This document shows positions 10,929-23,499 of a stretch of DNA of 64,000 bases, piece by piece. Below the pieces are notes generated by a model. It was not told where the DNA came from, made no database searches, and saw only the letters and a list, made by a program, of their open reading frames with translations. The stretch spans positions 1 through 64,000 of the forward strand of contig JASANE010016100.1 in NCBI GenBank assembly GCA_030248225.1. The letters are read 5' to 3'. Source of the stretch: Trileptium ribeirensis (Eukaryota > Nematoda > Enoplea > Enoplida > Thoracostomopsidae). Position numbers and translations under genes: made by a program. How positions within the stretch are numbered: the first letter of the stretch is position 1; each line of letters begins with the position of its first letter.

Positions 10929-11971
10929 TCACACATGGTTATAAAAGCTTTTAAGCATACTATGTACAATAGACACATAATTATAATAGCTTTCAATGCT
11001 ACCACAACCCGTAATCACTACTTTTCCTGTTCTAAATATTAGCGTCACGCACTTGTCAAGTTTTAAAATAACTGCATTATGTAACTCAGGTTCGTACATT
11101 ACTCTTAAATTGCATCTCCATTTATTGTACAAATTGCATAAATTTAGTTTTTGCCCCGTATGTAAAAGTCTAGCTACATTTTTAACAGTAAAGCTAAAAG
11201 GTGCTAAACAATTGTAATTTAATTTGAAAAGATTTTCGCGAACCTGACTCAATATTACAAAAGCTTCATTTTCTGACCGGACACCAACCAAAACAATTTT
11301 TCCGTTAGAAAATAACAAAACAGTACCTCGTGGTTTGAATTTCCGAATTCCACCACTGAACGTTTTTGCATTATAATTAAAATTATCAATGTCATATGAT
11401 GAATATAGCAAGTCTATACTACAACCTGCATTACATAAGATTGTCATATTCGTATACTTGGGTTCGTCCCGGAGTTCCATCCACAGTTGCCCTAACACAT
11501 TTTTCCCTGTCCATTGTCTAATGTCACGACTCGCTGGATCATATATACTCTTGCCTATAACCCAATAATTATCTCATTCGGATGCATCTGCTATTAAAGC
11601 ATTCTCAGTCCCAATAAGAGCTGCTCTTATGTGTGGTAGTTGCTCAAATTTTGCTTTTAGACCAACCTTCATTCTAGATGCCGCATTACCGTGTTGTATC
11701 CACTGGTTTTCATCAAAGTTTAAATTATCTCGACCAATTTCTTCTGTTGTGATGGTTTATATGTATTCATAATTGCGTTGTAAGAAGCGTCATCACTGAA
11801 ATAGCGAGCTTTCTCGCTCTGATACCACTGTTCTGCGCAGTTGTACTTAACGCCATTTACGAAAATTTTACCAACGTTAAAATTTCTGAATAAACTCCAC
11901 CCCGAACGAAAAAGTACGAGTGGTGTATTGTCAACAGAGGTGCAGTATTTTGTATGCTCCATTGCAATCAT
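10929..11971 (-). pseudogene. NADAR domain fused to TATA-binding-protein core
   Basis: The gene starts at ATG 11971. Residues about 30-160 form a NADAR (YbiA-like) domain: VNGVKYNCAEQWYQSEKARY with the conserved AEQWYQ glutamate region, then KAKFEQLPHIRAALIGTENA, then WTGKNVLGQLWMELRDE. NADAR proteins are N-glycosidases or binders linked to NAD/ADP-ribose metabolism. Without any stop or new start the same frame enters a complete two-repeat TBP core (about 11450-10929). Repeat 1 has TVLLFSNGKIVLVGVRSE and repeat 2 has MYEPELHNAVILKL and LIFRTGKVVITG, including the paired F-x-x-GK-V-x-x-G strands whose phenylalanines intercalate TATA DNA in true TBP. Breaks are one frameshift near 11727 and an in-frame TGA (11574-11576), both within NADAR. 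Separate ancestral genes joined by decay are unlikely because the join is seamless. A transcription or host-control role is inference. Confidence 0.85.
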
Positions 11972-12009
11972 AACATTAAAATGAATTTTGATTCTAGGGA
12001 CGAACCTTT

Positions 12010-12045
12010 ATATAGTTTTTCATGACACGCTATGATTGGTTAGTT
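12010..12045 (-). promoter_or_regulatory. CCAAT and TATA boxes of the NADAR-TBP gene
   Basis: The minus strand reads AACCAATCA (12035-12043) and, about 20 bp on, ACTATATAAAGG (around 12010). The start codon is 11971, so transcription would begin about 10-20 bp before it. This is the clearest core promoter in the element. Confidence 0.6.
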
Positions 12046-12062
12046 AGTTAGTATATACTTTC

Positions 12063-12463
12063 CTATGATGACGTCATTTTGTCTTTTCTCCCCCACCCAA
12101 ACGCCGACCTTGGTACACCTGAAAGTAGGGTCTCAAACTTTTCAGAATCTAAAGGTCGTGGAGGTGAAAGGTTGATATCAGGCACAAAGTATTTAATAAG
12201 ATCAAAAATATTTGATCCAAAGGTTTTATCCGGATATATAATTTGATTATTTTCATTGAGGTTTAAATTTTTAACACTATTCAGCATTAACTTCGCTTTA
12301 TTTCGCAAATTTTTGGGAAACATTAAAGATAGGTCATTTTTGTGCTCACGTTGGTCGTACACAGAAACTTCATTTTTTATTGGTGTACGGGTATTATCTC
12401 GTAACCCACCATTTCGCATTACATCAAGCAACTTACGGGAACTACAGCCATTTTACGTGCCAT
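12063..12463 (-). pseudogene. conserved Polinton structural/accessory protein, frameshifted
   Basis: ATG 12463 opens MARKMAVVP. A one-base frame change near 12438 then leads into RKLLDVMRNGG and a 122-codon frame to 12063. Landmarks are KAKLMLNSVKNLNLNENNQI, TFGSNIFDLIKYFVPD and a C-terminal SAFGWGRK. I know this arrangement (a start rich in K-M-x-V-V-P, a 'LLN...N..G.I.....GSNI.DL' centre) from genes that sit next to F54H12.2-like capsid genes and Polinton polymerases in invertebrate genomes; their function is not established to my knowledge. Its start overlaps the end of the preceding basic gene (12453) by 11 bp. It may be a virion component. Confidence 0.55.
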
Positions 12464-12716
12464 AATATTTGATGAAATAACCAGTTAAATATTTCACAAG
12501 TTTCGGTTTCAATATTTTTCTTTTCTGAAAAGCTGTTGTTTTCATATTTGCGAGCTTTTTAAGAATTTTTCTACGCGCCTTTACCCTCGCTAGCGCGTTG
12601 TGTGCAATTTCAGAAAACGCTTGTGCAAGTGAATCTGGAGCAACCTTTACAACCGCTGTCACAATTCTTGAGGATGCTTCGTTCAAAAACTTTAAAGAAA
12701 TTTTATGTTATTCCAT
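12453..12716 (-). pseudogene. small basic core-like protein with early stop
   Basis: ATG 12716 is followed after one codon by an in-frame TAA (12708-12710), after which the frame is open to 12453 (about 85 residues). Features are KVAPDSLAQAFSEIAHNAL and then a run of basic helices (VKARRKILKKLANMK, FQKRKILKPKL). This matches in outline the 'APxxLI.AL.E.A.N.L...KK' small proteins encoded beside invertebrate Polinton capsid genes, which resemble adenovirus-type core peptides in charge and end in a basic tail. The usual C-terminal glycine-rich hydrophobic end is not evident. The DNA-binding core role is inference. Confidence 0.5.
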
Positions 12717-12761
12717 ATGTTGCGACATGTTATTCCTACATCTATCAAAATATAGTTCTTT

Positions 12762-13037
12762 TTAAGCATATACATACATCTGATCATCATCAGAAAATAT
12801 ATGTCGAACCCTTAGAATATTTTCTGTGTTTGCCTTCAGATCTAGGAAAAGATATCCATATGGTGTCTTTGTAGCTTGTTCAAAAGCGTGCACGAGAAAT
12901 TGCGGTTTTGAGGGCCACATTTGAGGATGAAATCGACGCCTTCTTGGTTTACGTCCCAGCAATGATCACTCTCATATCTGCGTTCGACTCCATCGCTTCG
13001 AATGAATCATCTGGACTGCGTCGCTTTTTAGTTTTCC
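12762..13037 (-). pseudogene. small conserved Polinton ORF, 5' truncated and frameshifted
   Basis: Starting at the deletion join near 13037, the reading gives KTKKRRSPDDSFEAMESNAD. A frame change near 12965 then gives RRRRFHPQMWPSKPQFLVHA and a well-kept C-terminus TPYGYLFLDLKANTENILRV ending YVYA. I recall similar short proteins with a '(K/T)PYGYL..DL....R.R..IF' ending next to Polinton polymerase genes, without a known function. Its 5' part is fused to the polymerase remnant. Confidence 0.45.
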
Positions 13038-15195
13038 GTTTAATGGAGAACGTCATGTAGTCCTTCATCTCTTTAACGATGCAGTCAAGTTCAAGACCCA
13101 TTTCAGAGCTAATGGAGCCAAGTTCTTGCATGATGATGTGACCATCGTACCGTCGCAGGTTGTGGAAAAACACTGTAATATCTCGACTCAGACGATAGCC
13201 AATGTTACATTTAACGTGTGCTGCACCACGATACCTGCCACAAAGGTGACAATGGTCTTTAGCCTTTTCCTCCCGTTTCATGTACCCACCACACAAGTAA
13301 CAGTCAACTGAATGGACAAAATCAATTTTGTCAGCGTCTGTCATGTTGAGTGTTTTTTTCTCGTTAGTATATTTGGTCTGAAAGTCTTTAGTTAATTGAA
13401 TAATATTGTTCAAAAAGTTTTAACAACATTGGGACCGCGGTATATAGTCGGGTTTACGATCTCCACACGATCGCTGCAGCATCCGAAGCAGTCCACCAAC
13501 CCGTAGCCACACGGAACATGCCGTTGGTACGGGTTTACGAATGACGTAGAAGCAGACGGTACACAATGCTGGATTTTTTCCAGTGTGCACTCAAAGTCTG
13601 CATATATTACTTAGGGACATCGCTGCATTCGATGTAGGTTGGTGAATTTTAGGATAGAATTTTCTGGTGTGATCTTAATGCGGGACGGTTTGTCGTTGCG
13701 ACAACGATCGAGATGCTCTGTGCGTTGTTCCCGGGAATAGCATGGGAAGAGACATCGATCGCAGAAATATTTTCTGCGCTGATAACCACGCTGATCAAAC
13801 AACACGCGTCCAAATTACGGACTAAGCAATAATGATTGTCATATAACAGCAAATGAATATATTGTTCATTAGGGGACTTTGATATATACAGTGGGAAAAT
13901 ACAGTTATTTTCGAGTCCATATACAGTAATAGACATATTATTCTGTTTTTCAAACCGTGGAATGTCCTGCAACTTCACGGGATAATCTATTCCATTCATG
14001 TTCAGTTCCTTGATATATTGTTGATACCCGCTGACGCGCTGTGGATGCTGGGTGTGATCGAGATGGTGCAATGCTGCGAGAATGCTCCACAAGAAGCAGC
14101 GATTGTCACCGTTTTGGACGTTGATGACAGCACGTTCGTTGCGGATGTACGGAGGAAGTTGTTTATATGTCGATCCGCGAAGAGGTTGGTAAACACTGAT
14201 GTGCACATCTGCATGCTGAACATCCTGTAAGATCCATCCTGATGCCTTGCCTGGAAATCATCCAGCTTCTTTACCAGTTCAACAAACATGACGGTGATTT
14301 CATCGTCGATGTCTGATCCTGGTGGGATGGAGCAGGATTTAGTGTTGAAATGTACCGTCATCTGCGTCCCGTCCAGTTTGCCCAGCAAGCACTTGACGCT
14401 GATCCACAGCTTAATACCGCGACACCTCACAGAGTGAACCAGTTTGCCCACCAAGTCCTTCGATTGCTGCAAAAATATAGTCAAATCGGAGATGGGTTTA
14501 TTAGGGAGTAGGTAGTAGCTCGAGAGGTACCCCCGGAGCGCACTGATGCATCGCAACAGTCTAACGCTGGAATTCTGATCAACAACAGATGCCTGGTGCT
14601 TGCAGCGGTTGTCGATATGTGGTGTAGGACCGTCAACTCGACGTTCGTTTGTCGGTGGTTCGTCAACGATATCCTGCGCCAGCCGCTGCAAGATGTCGAG
14701 GTTCGTCGACTCTTCTTGGATGGTCCACTCCGATGTCGACGTTGACGGTCGGGCTTCAGGCGCATACGATTGTTGCGATGAATCAGCAGTTGGTTTTTGA
14801 TGCAGCGCACGACACTGATTCGCTGCATTCCACAGCGTTTTGTGCTGTTCCATTGTGGAAATCATTGATGTTGGGGGTTGAGCAACGGTCGATGTTGACG
14901 GTTGGTCAATTGCCGTTGTCGTGAGATGTGGGATTGAAGCTTGCACCGACGCTGACATTTGCACTTGTTCGCGTGTCTGTGCGTGCACGGATGTACATGC
15001 TTGATCGTGTGCAAGGAATTCGTCCATGTGCGGGTGCTACTTCTGAATATGCCTTTGTGCTATGTCTTTGCATGCAAACATTTTGCCGCACCAATGACAT
15101 TCTACTTTTTGTTTCATGTGTACGAAGTTGGTATGTCGGTGTAAATGGTCGCTACGTTTAAAGTATTTATTACAGATTGTACAAATAAATGCCAT
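13038..15195 (-). pseudogene. protein-primed-type DNA polymerase B, N-terminal half only
   Basis: From ATG 15195 two C2H2-type zinc fingers (CTICNKYFKRSDHLHRH; CHWCGKMFACKDIAQRH) are followed by a Ser/Thr/Gln-rich linker and a conserved region about 14450-14210. Next come YQPLRGSTYKQLPPYIR, NRCFLWSILAALHHLD, a KYFCDRCLFPCYSREQRTEH finger, the exonuclease I motif VIYADFEC (about 13608), an endonuclease-VII-like cysteine/histidine block (CYLCGGY ... KDHCHLCGRYRGAAH) and exonuclease II NLRRYDGH. After MTFSIK the sequence jumps at about 13037 into a different gene, so the palm and thumb (polymerase catalytic) parts are gone. Breaks are a TAG at 15037-15039, frameshifts near 14206, 13806 and 13413, and a TAA at 13611-13613. 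The family replicates Polinton and adintovirus DNA. This copy cannot. Confidence 0.88.
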
Positions 15196-16370
15196 CTTTT
15201 AAGGACTTCTAAAACTAAATACATTACAGTGCAAGCAATAGCAGTGTAACGCCATCGATGCTAGTCGAAGGAGAGAGTTGCATCATGTTTTTTTGATAAC
15301 TTGCGATTACGAAGCAACGTTGGTTAACACAAGTGACATTATTAATGTATTTGAGCCTCACGGAAACCGTTGTTCATTGCCCACTACAAAATTGAAAATT
15401 TTTGACATGTTTTGGTTCATTATGTTCTCTCAATGCTACATATAGCATCGGGTTCAGCAACCGTTTTTGGACCACGGAAACTGTGCTACAATGGTTCATT
15501 TCCATCTTATACCCAACATATAAACTCACATGTTTGGTTTCAAAGCCGTAATAAATTGGTTCACATGTGGAGGGAAACATAGTCATAGCACATATATACC
15601 ACCATAGTACACACACATATATACATACATATATTTCAGGGAATAGCCGGAATTCCGTTTCCGGTTGCGCAATTCCGGTTCCGGCTAATTCATGTTCCCT
15701 GATATATCAAAGCGGGAACATGCTAACAGACGCTTGAATATACGGTCAGCGTCAGTTATCAAAATTTGAACCAACTCGTACCTTGAGTTTGGTCTTGTTT
15801 TATCCTTTAATGTTAGACTTTGGATTTGGGTATGGTTGACGGGAATAGGATGGTTTTGTTCTGACTAGAGACATAGTATGAATTTACACCACTAGATATT
15901 ATACTTAAGTTAAACGATGGAACTTGTCCGCGGACCCAATAATAGATTTGAAAACTTAAATTTTGGTGAATACCATTTTTTCGCAAAGATTAAGACTCTT
16001 CAGGAAGTTAAAAATTAATAGTGCTGAGCAACAATGCAAATTCCAAGACCAGTTCGCTGAATGATCGGTCGCCACCGCCGGATTTGTTAGCCCACCAATC
16101 CATGATGACTGAATCTATATATAGCTTAGACAATCAAATATGTGTGATTAATAAGGAGACCCTCCAATCGTATCGTTGAGTTTGTTCTTTAAATCTTAAC
16201 GCGCGTCTTAGCAGAAGGTATTGTATCACACAAAAGATTTACAAGATCAAATGGGAGCTGTTTACAAATTACCCGCTATACACAAGACCCCACCACTCGT
16301 TCAGATGTTTTCCGCCACATGTTGATGAAGACTCAGTTAGGGGGCGCGGGGCTAACCATTAAAAATTTCG
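15196..16370. other. Polinton interior without a recognised gene
   Basis: No convincing frame on either strand. It contains a 65-bp hAT-like miniature element (15637-15701) and separates the polymerase start from the plus-strand reading that begins near 16437. Missing genes such as integrase may have been deleted or eroded here. Confidence 0.5.
15637..15701. mobile_element. short hAT-like inverted-repeat element
   Basis: It starts CAGGGAATAGCCGGAATTCC and ends GGCTAATTCATGTTCCCTG, so the ends are inverted. The interior is made of CCGG-type palindromes. The 8 bp outside are ATATATTT and ATATATCA (6 of 8 equal), consistent with a hAT target duplication. Relatives start at 35851 and 54647. Confidence 0.55.
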
Positions 16371-16823
16371 TGATATAAAAATGAGTGAAACATCGATTCG
16401 ATTTCTCACTTTCATTCAAACACAGTTGTTTTGATCATGTCTTGTCAAACGTTTTACAGTCGTCGCTTACATGCGACTGTGAAGCTGTCCCAACATAGGG
16501 CACTCGAGTCCCTCTCCCGCCAAAAAATCCTGGTTTTTTAAACCCCTTAAGATGGTCAGGCGGATTTTAAAAAAGGGGTCCCAAATCAAAAGTCATTTCC
16601 GCCGGCGTCGTCTGTTCTTCCGCTCCTTTCGAAAATCAGTGGTAATGCGCGGCTATACCAACGAGCCCGCACGTTACGCTATGGTAATCTCATGGATTAC
16701 GCCGTCATGACTGCTTTTTTGGTCAGCTCTCCCTCAGAGTTGGAGCGTGAGATGGACGCAGTGGATGTGGATTGTTATGTCTTTCCCATAGTAGTCTACA
16801 TCACAGTTATGAATTTTTTGTAA
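16371..16823 (+). pseudogene. decayed plus-strand gene of the Polinton right half
   Basis: A TATAAAAATG box lies at about 16374 and an ATG at 16437 opens SCQTFYSRRLHATVKLSQHR. After a TAA near 16540 the next frame gives a very basic stretch (SQIKSHFRRRRLFFRSFRKS). After another change near 16690 a third frame reads MDYAVMTAFLVSSPSELERE and ends CYVFPIVVYITVMNFL at 16823. The amino-acid composition and the smooth hand-over between frames suggest one gene with two frameshifts. It would be divergent to the polymerase. I do not recognise it, and the joining of frames is inference. Confidence 0.35.
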
Positions 16824-18694
16824 TGATTTCCATAATTTAACCCTGGCGAGTAACTTAGCCCCACCCGCTGGAACTGCCAATTCCGACCAAACTGCAACGT
16901 TGTAGATTACACAAACAGATACTTATAGCTGTTACAAATGTACAAGCGTTCTCAGAAGTTACAATATCGCGACTTACATATGTAATTGTTACTTTTTTCT
17001 TTACGGTGAGGTCTGAGCGTTTGCGTTATTGTGATATAGTTATGTGGATTGGTAGTACATACTGGAGATTGAAAGCAAACCGATTCTACACAGGTGGACA
17101 TTACCCTGACTACTGCGAGCTTTAGTGTGACTGCACTGTGATAACTATGCTTGCTTGGTGGAGGCCCAGTAGCATCGGAGTCTAGACATCGCCCAGGTGG
17201 ATCGAACGTATCGCCCCTGAGACTATTTGATGAACGTAGTCGCGGATGCTAAAGGGATGGGAACAAGCACGAAAAAAGGACGGGAATCCGTTGAGCCTAA
17301 CGGAAACGGTCGACCCTCAAGGGAGTCAGGCACCTGACATGTGGACTGACGGTGTCGATCACCTCCTGCATCACCGGGGGTTGCCCGCGTGCAGCGAAGT
17401 CCCCATGCCTGCACGGCTCCAAAAAAGCTGAAATAAACAAATGTTTTTCTTCATTGATTGTTGAAATACATTGCTTAGTCACACTTTTACATAAATTTGA
17501 AAACATACATCATCAAATGTATGTCTGACTTTACGTAAATTTTATTTATATTCACGTGATCGCGTTAGGTTTCTAGTACAAGTTTCGCACACATAGTTGT
17601 ACATAACATAAGTTAGCTAATGTCTTTCGACAGACTAAACCAAAGAAAAACCAAAAGGTTTATGATAGTGGCGTTACATAGATATGAGTAAGGTTCTATG
17701 AATTTACCAAATCTCAGCTCAATGTCAGCGAAATTACTAGTTTACTTATCAAAAAATACTTTAACCCTAGACTTGTGCGCCTAAACATACAGTAATACTC
17801 ACTAAATCTTGAACTTTGCCTTCCGCTTTATCAAAAAGTTGTTTCGAACAATAATGTGTGTATTTTAATGTTAACTTTAAAAGTGCAGGAAAATCCACAA
17901 GTAGTTTTCACAAATATGTGTTAAACTTGAAGTAATTTTGGATACATTGCGCTACATAGATCGAAATATTTTTCAAATGTCCATGCGTCTTTGTTAACAT
18001 GCCGATAAGTCGCAATTTGCGCTTCCAGCTGAGAAATTTCTTTCTACAGCTACACTTTTAACAAAACAAGTGTAAGTATTACAATACATTATTGCATAAA
18101 CAATATACTTGTTGCACGATACTGACCCAAAAAATATCCAATCAGCCTGTGTTTACCACAAAGTTTTCTGCGAAAATAGTGTATGAAAGCAAACGACGAA
18201 GTGGGAGGGGGTCCAGATATAGAAATATCAAATTGTAAAACAGACGCGGAAAAATTTAAGAACGATGATAGTTTAACAAAAACAACGAGTCGTATAACTT
18301 GAAAGACACTTAATAAACAATTTGCCCATATTGTTTTGAAATACTATCAATATTAAACTACAACACAAACTACTATTCTTCTACTGTTATGAAACGATTA
18401 AGTCAATATAATTACAATCGCATTTTGTAATACTTGCAAAAATACCACATGGTGTCAATGGAATGTAGGGCTAGAATTCAATTGCGGAATATGAAAGTTT
18501 CAATCATACTGTGTGCGTGCACATGCTTTCAAATTCAAATCTATAAGTCCATTATCAAGTTGTGTGCAGTTTACAGTTTATCACGAAATATACTATATAT
18601 ATGAAGAAATATATTAAATAAAATGGACGAAATCGTGCTGTTCTGTGCAAAAAACGTTGTAGCTAAGTGTTCACAGAAAGGCATTGTTTTAATC
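16824..18694. other. Polinton interior without a recognised gene
   Basis: Short frames only. At 17100-17430 there is a stretch of higher GC that ends in AATAAA near 17432 and might be the 3' end of an eroded gene, but I cannot identify a protein in it. Confidence 0.4.
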
Positions 18695-18895
18695 TTAGCG
18701 AACCCCGCCGACCAAATTAATACCCCCGCCCACCTAAATAATATCCCCGCTGACCCAAATAATATCACCGCATTTGACCTACATAACCCCCGCCAAGCCT
18801 ACCCCCGCATTTGACCTAGATATATCCCGCAATTGACCCAGATATCCCCCGCCCCCGCTGGGCGGGGGGCTCCAAAGCAGCTTTTTTCATCTACT
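18695..18895 (-). repeat. right terminal inverted repeat of the Polinton
   Basis: Inverted partner of 5974-6175, ending CATCTACT at 18888-18895 and followed by the target duplication GTTAAT. Its C-rich strand shows the sub-repeat CCCCGCTGACCCAAATAATA several times. Confidence 0.93.
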
Positions 18896-20090
18896 GTTAA
18901 TTACGGGCCTGAATGGTTAGTACATGCGTTTTATTGAACATAATGTATGTTAATTGCGGGACCGTTAAAATTATCGAAAATTAGTACGAGGTCCTAATTT
19001 CGTGCCATTTTTGTTAAAAATTATTATTAGACCCGAGAGTTTAATACCAGCATAAGCTATAAAGATAAAAAAATAAACGTTTGCAAAGGATACCGAATAA
19101 AACGAAGTAAAAATTAAGCTGAGCCCGACAGCGATTATGAGTAATAGGTCGCACTAATACCTTGTAATAAAAGGTTTGCCGGGCGATTAAAATTCCAAAA
19201 AGTTTTTGTAGTCGAATAATAAGCGAAAGTAAAAACAAAAGCAAGCAAAAAATGAACAACAATGTAGCAATGCGTGTACTATATAATGTATAACGGGTCT
19301 ATGACGGCACCTTGGGTTTGAGCAGCCAACATGCGAAAATGATTCAACTACAAAATAAGTACTGTGCATTACATTTCCAGTCCTCATGAGGCAACTTCTT
19401 CTCGATCAGTGCCACTTTAATTTTTATCTGAATTTTGTTCGGCGTCAATGCTGTCACCGGAAATTTTCGAATTTTTGGCTGGTGGCCCAACTAAACCAAA
19501 CGAAGTGACCAGCGAATTATCCGACGCAGGCCGTGGTACAAATTCACGAGTTGGAGTAGACGTAACTGGCGGATTGACAAAATCTGATTGTGATACGTTA
19601 AAAGTAGCGCATAGGTCGGGTAACCGAGTTAATATTTTACCCAGAACCGTTATGCAAAAGCGTAATGTTAACTATACTGTCGGACGTGCTTATATTTCGG
19701 CGGTCACCATCGCCATCGTCAGAGCGTCGAAAGTTATAACTAATGATAAGTTCCGTAAAAATAATTAGTAAAAGCAAATCCACACCATTAATATTATTGC
19801 ATAAAACTGAAAAGGAAATTAGGCTAAATGCTGACATTAATTAGAGAACAGCATCAGGGGTCTGAGGAAAACAATGTCGTTTAGCTTCGGTTGCTTATCT
19901 CTGATTGTGAGATTCTCTTAAATTCGAAGTATAACCGTTCAGATGTGAACTTTTACCACCTATTTGTGAAATGATAGAGAAATCAGATGGGTTGGCTTGA
20001 TTTGTGACCACTGTGAATGTCTGAAAATTGCTGAATTATGCGGCGTTTACGTTATAAAGGACCCCCCATGTGAAAGTTTTGTCCATCCTG
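18896..20090. other. no gene recognised
   Basis: A plus-strand frame at 19448-19768 (106 codons, starting LSPEIFEFLAGGPTKPNEVT) is the only longer reading. It has no recognisable domain and no splice context that I can defend. Confidence 0.4.
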
Positions 20091-20300
20091 GGTGTCTCTG
20101 CCACCATCCATTATATGGTGTCTGCTACACCATAGTGTTTTAGATGGTACACACCGCTAGTATACTATCTATATTGGTATGGTGTAGCCTACACTATTAG
20201 ATTTGAAACAGTTTTGTATGGTGTCAGCGACACCATATTGTTATTTTTACTTCTTGGTGCTGTTACCATTTGCTGTTTAAATGGTGGTTCGGACACTGTC
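20090..20300. repeat. cluster of near-palindromic TATGGTGT motifs
   Basis: Two 21-bp near-perfect palindromes occur 103 bp apart: TATGGTGTCTGCTACACCAT at 20114-20134 and TATGGTGTCAGCGACACCAT at 20217-20237. A third, looser one (TATGGTGTAGCCTACACTA) lies at about 20178. They may be parts of a small fold-back element. Confidence 0.55.
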
Positions 20301-20323
20301 CCATATTCTAAAAATAAATTTAT

Positions 20324-23436
<3,113 letters not shown>

Positions 23437-23497
<61 letters not shown>
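23437..23497. repeat. (AT)n microsatellite
   Basis: About 60 bp of AT dinucleotide, ending in the palindrome ATATGATATATCATAT. Confidence 0.97.

Positions 23498-23499
<2 letters not shown>

Larger units (their letters stand above)
5974..18895 (-). mobile_element. Polinton/Maverick (adintovirus-like), 12.9 kb, degraded
   Basis: The two ends are inverted copies of each other over about 200 bp. Both begin AGTAGATGAAAAAAG and share the palindromic GCCCAGCGGGGGC block. Outside them lies a 6-bp duplication, GCTAAT at 5968-5973 and GTTAAT at 18896-18901, with one mismatch. Long inverted repeats starting AG and a 6-bp target duplication are the known hallmarks of Polintons. Inside are a protein-primed-type DNA polymerase B N-terminus, hexon-like and penton-like capsid genes and accessory genes, mostly in one minus-strand block. 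At 12.9 kb it is shorter than the usual 15-20 kb. The polymerase catalytic half is deleted, and I see no retroviral-type integrase, FtsK/HerA ATPase or adenain-like protease. Frameshifts and stops in nearly all genes show that it is an old, inactive copy. Confidence 0.93.

Noticed and set aside
14481..15027. Extra genes overlapping the polymerase in other frames
   Set aside because: They are shadows of the GC-richer polymerase coding region. Only the frame with the zinc fingers and YQPLRG/CFLWSILAAL blocks is supported.
8794..15195. Stop-codon reassignment (TAA read as an amino acid) in the Polinton genes
   Set aside because: The capsid gene alone looks like this, but neighbours also contain TAG (15037), TGA (11574), several frameshifts and a large deletion, so ordinary decay explains it. 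The RdRP exons contain no internal TAA.
17246..17431. Possible integrase or other Polinton gene
   Set aside because: The frame is short, has no DDE or zinc-binding signature and cannot be extended in any frame.
19448..19768. Plus-strand ORF of 106 codons
   Set aside because: No domain, no promoter or splice context, and composition is not clearly coding. It is mentioned only within the gap description.
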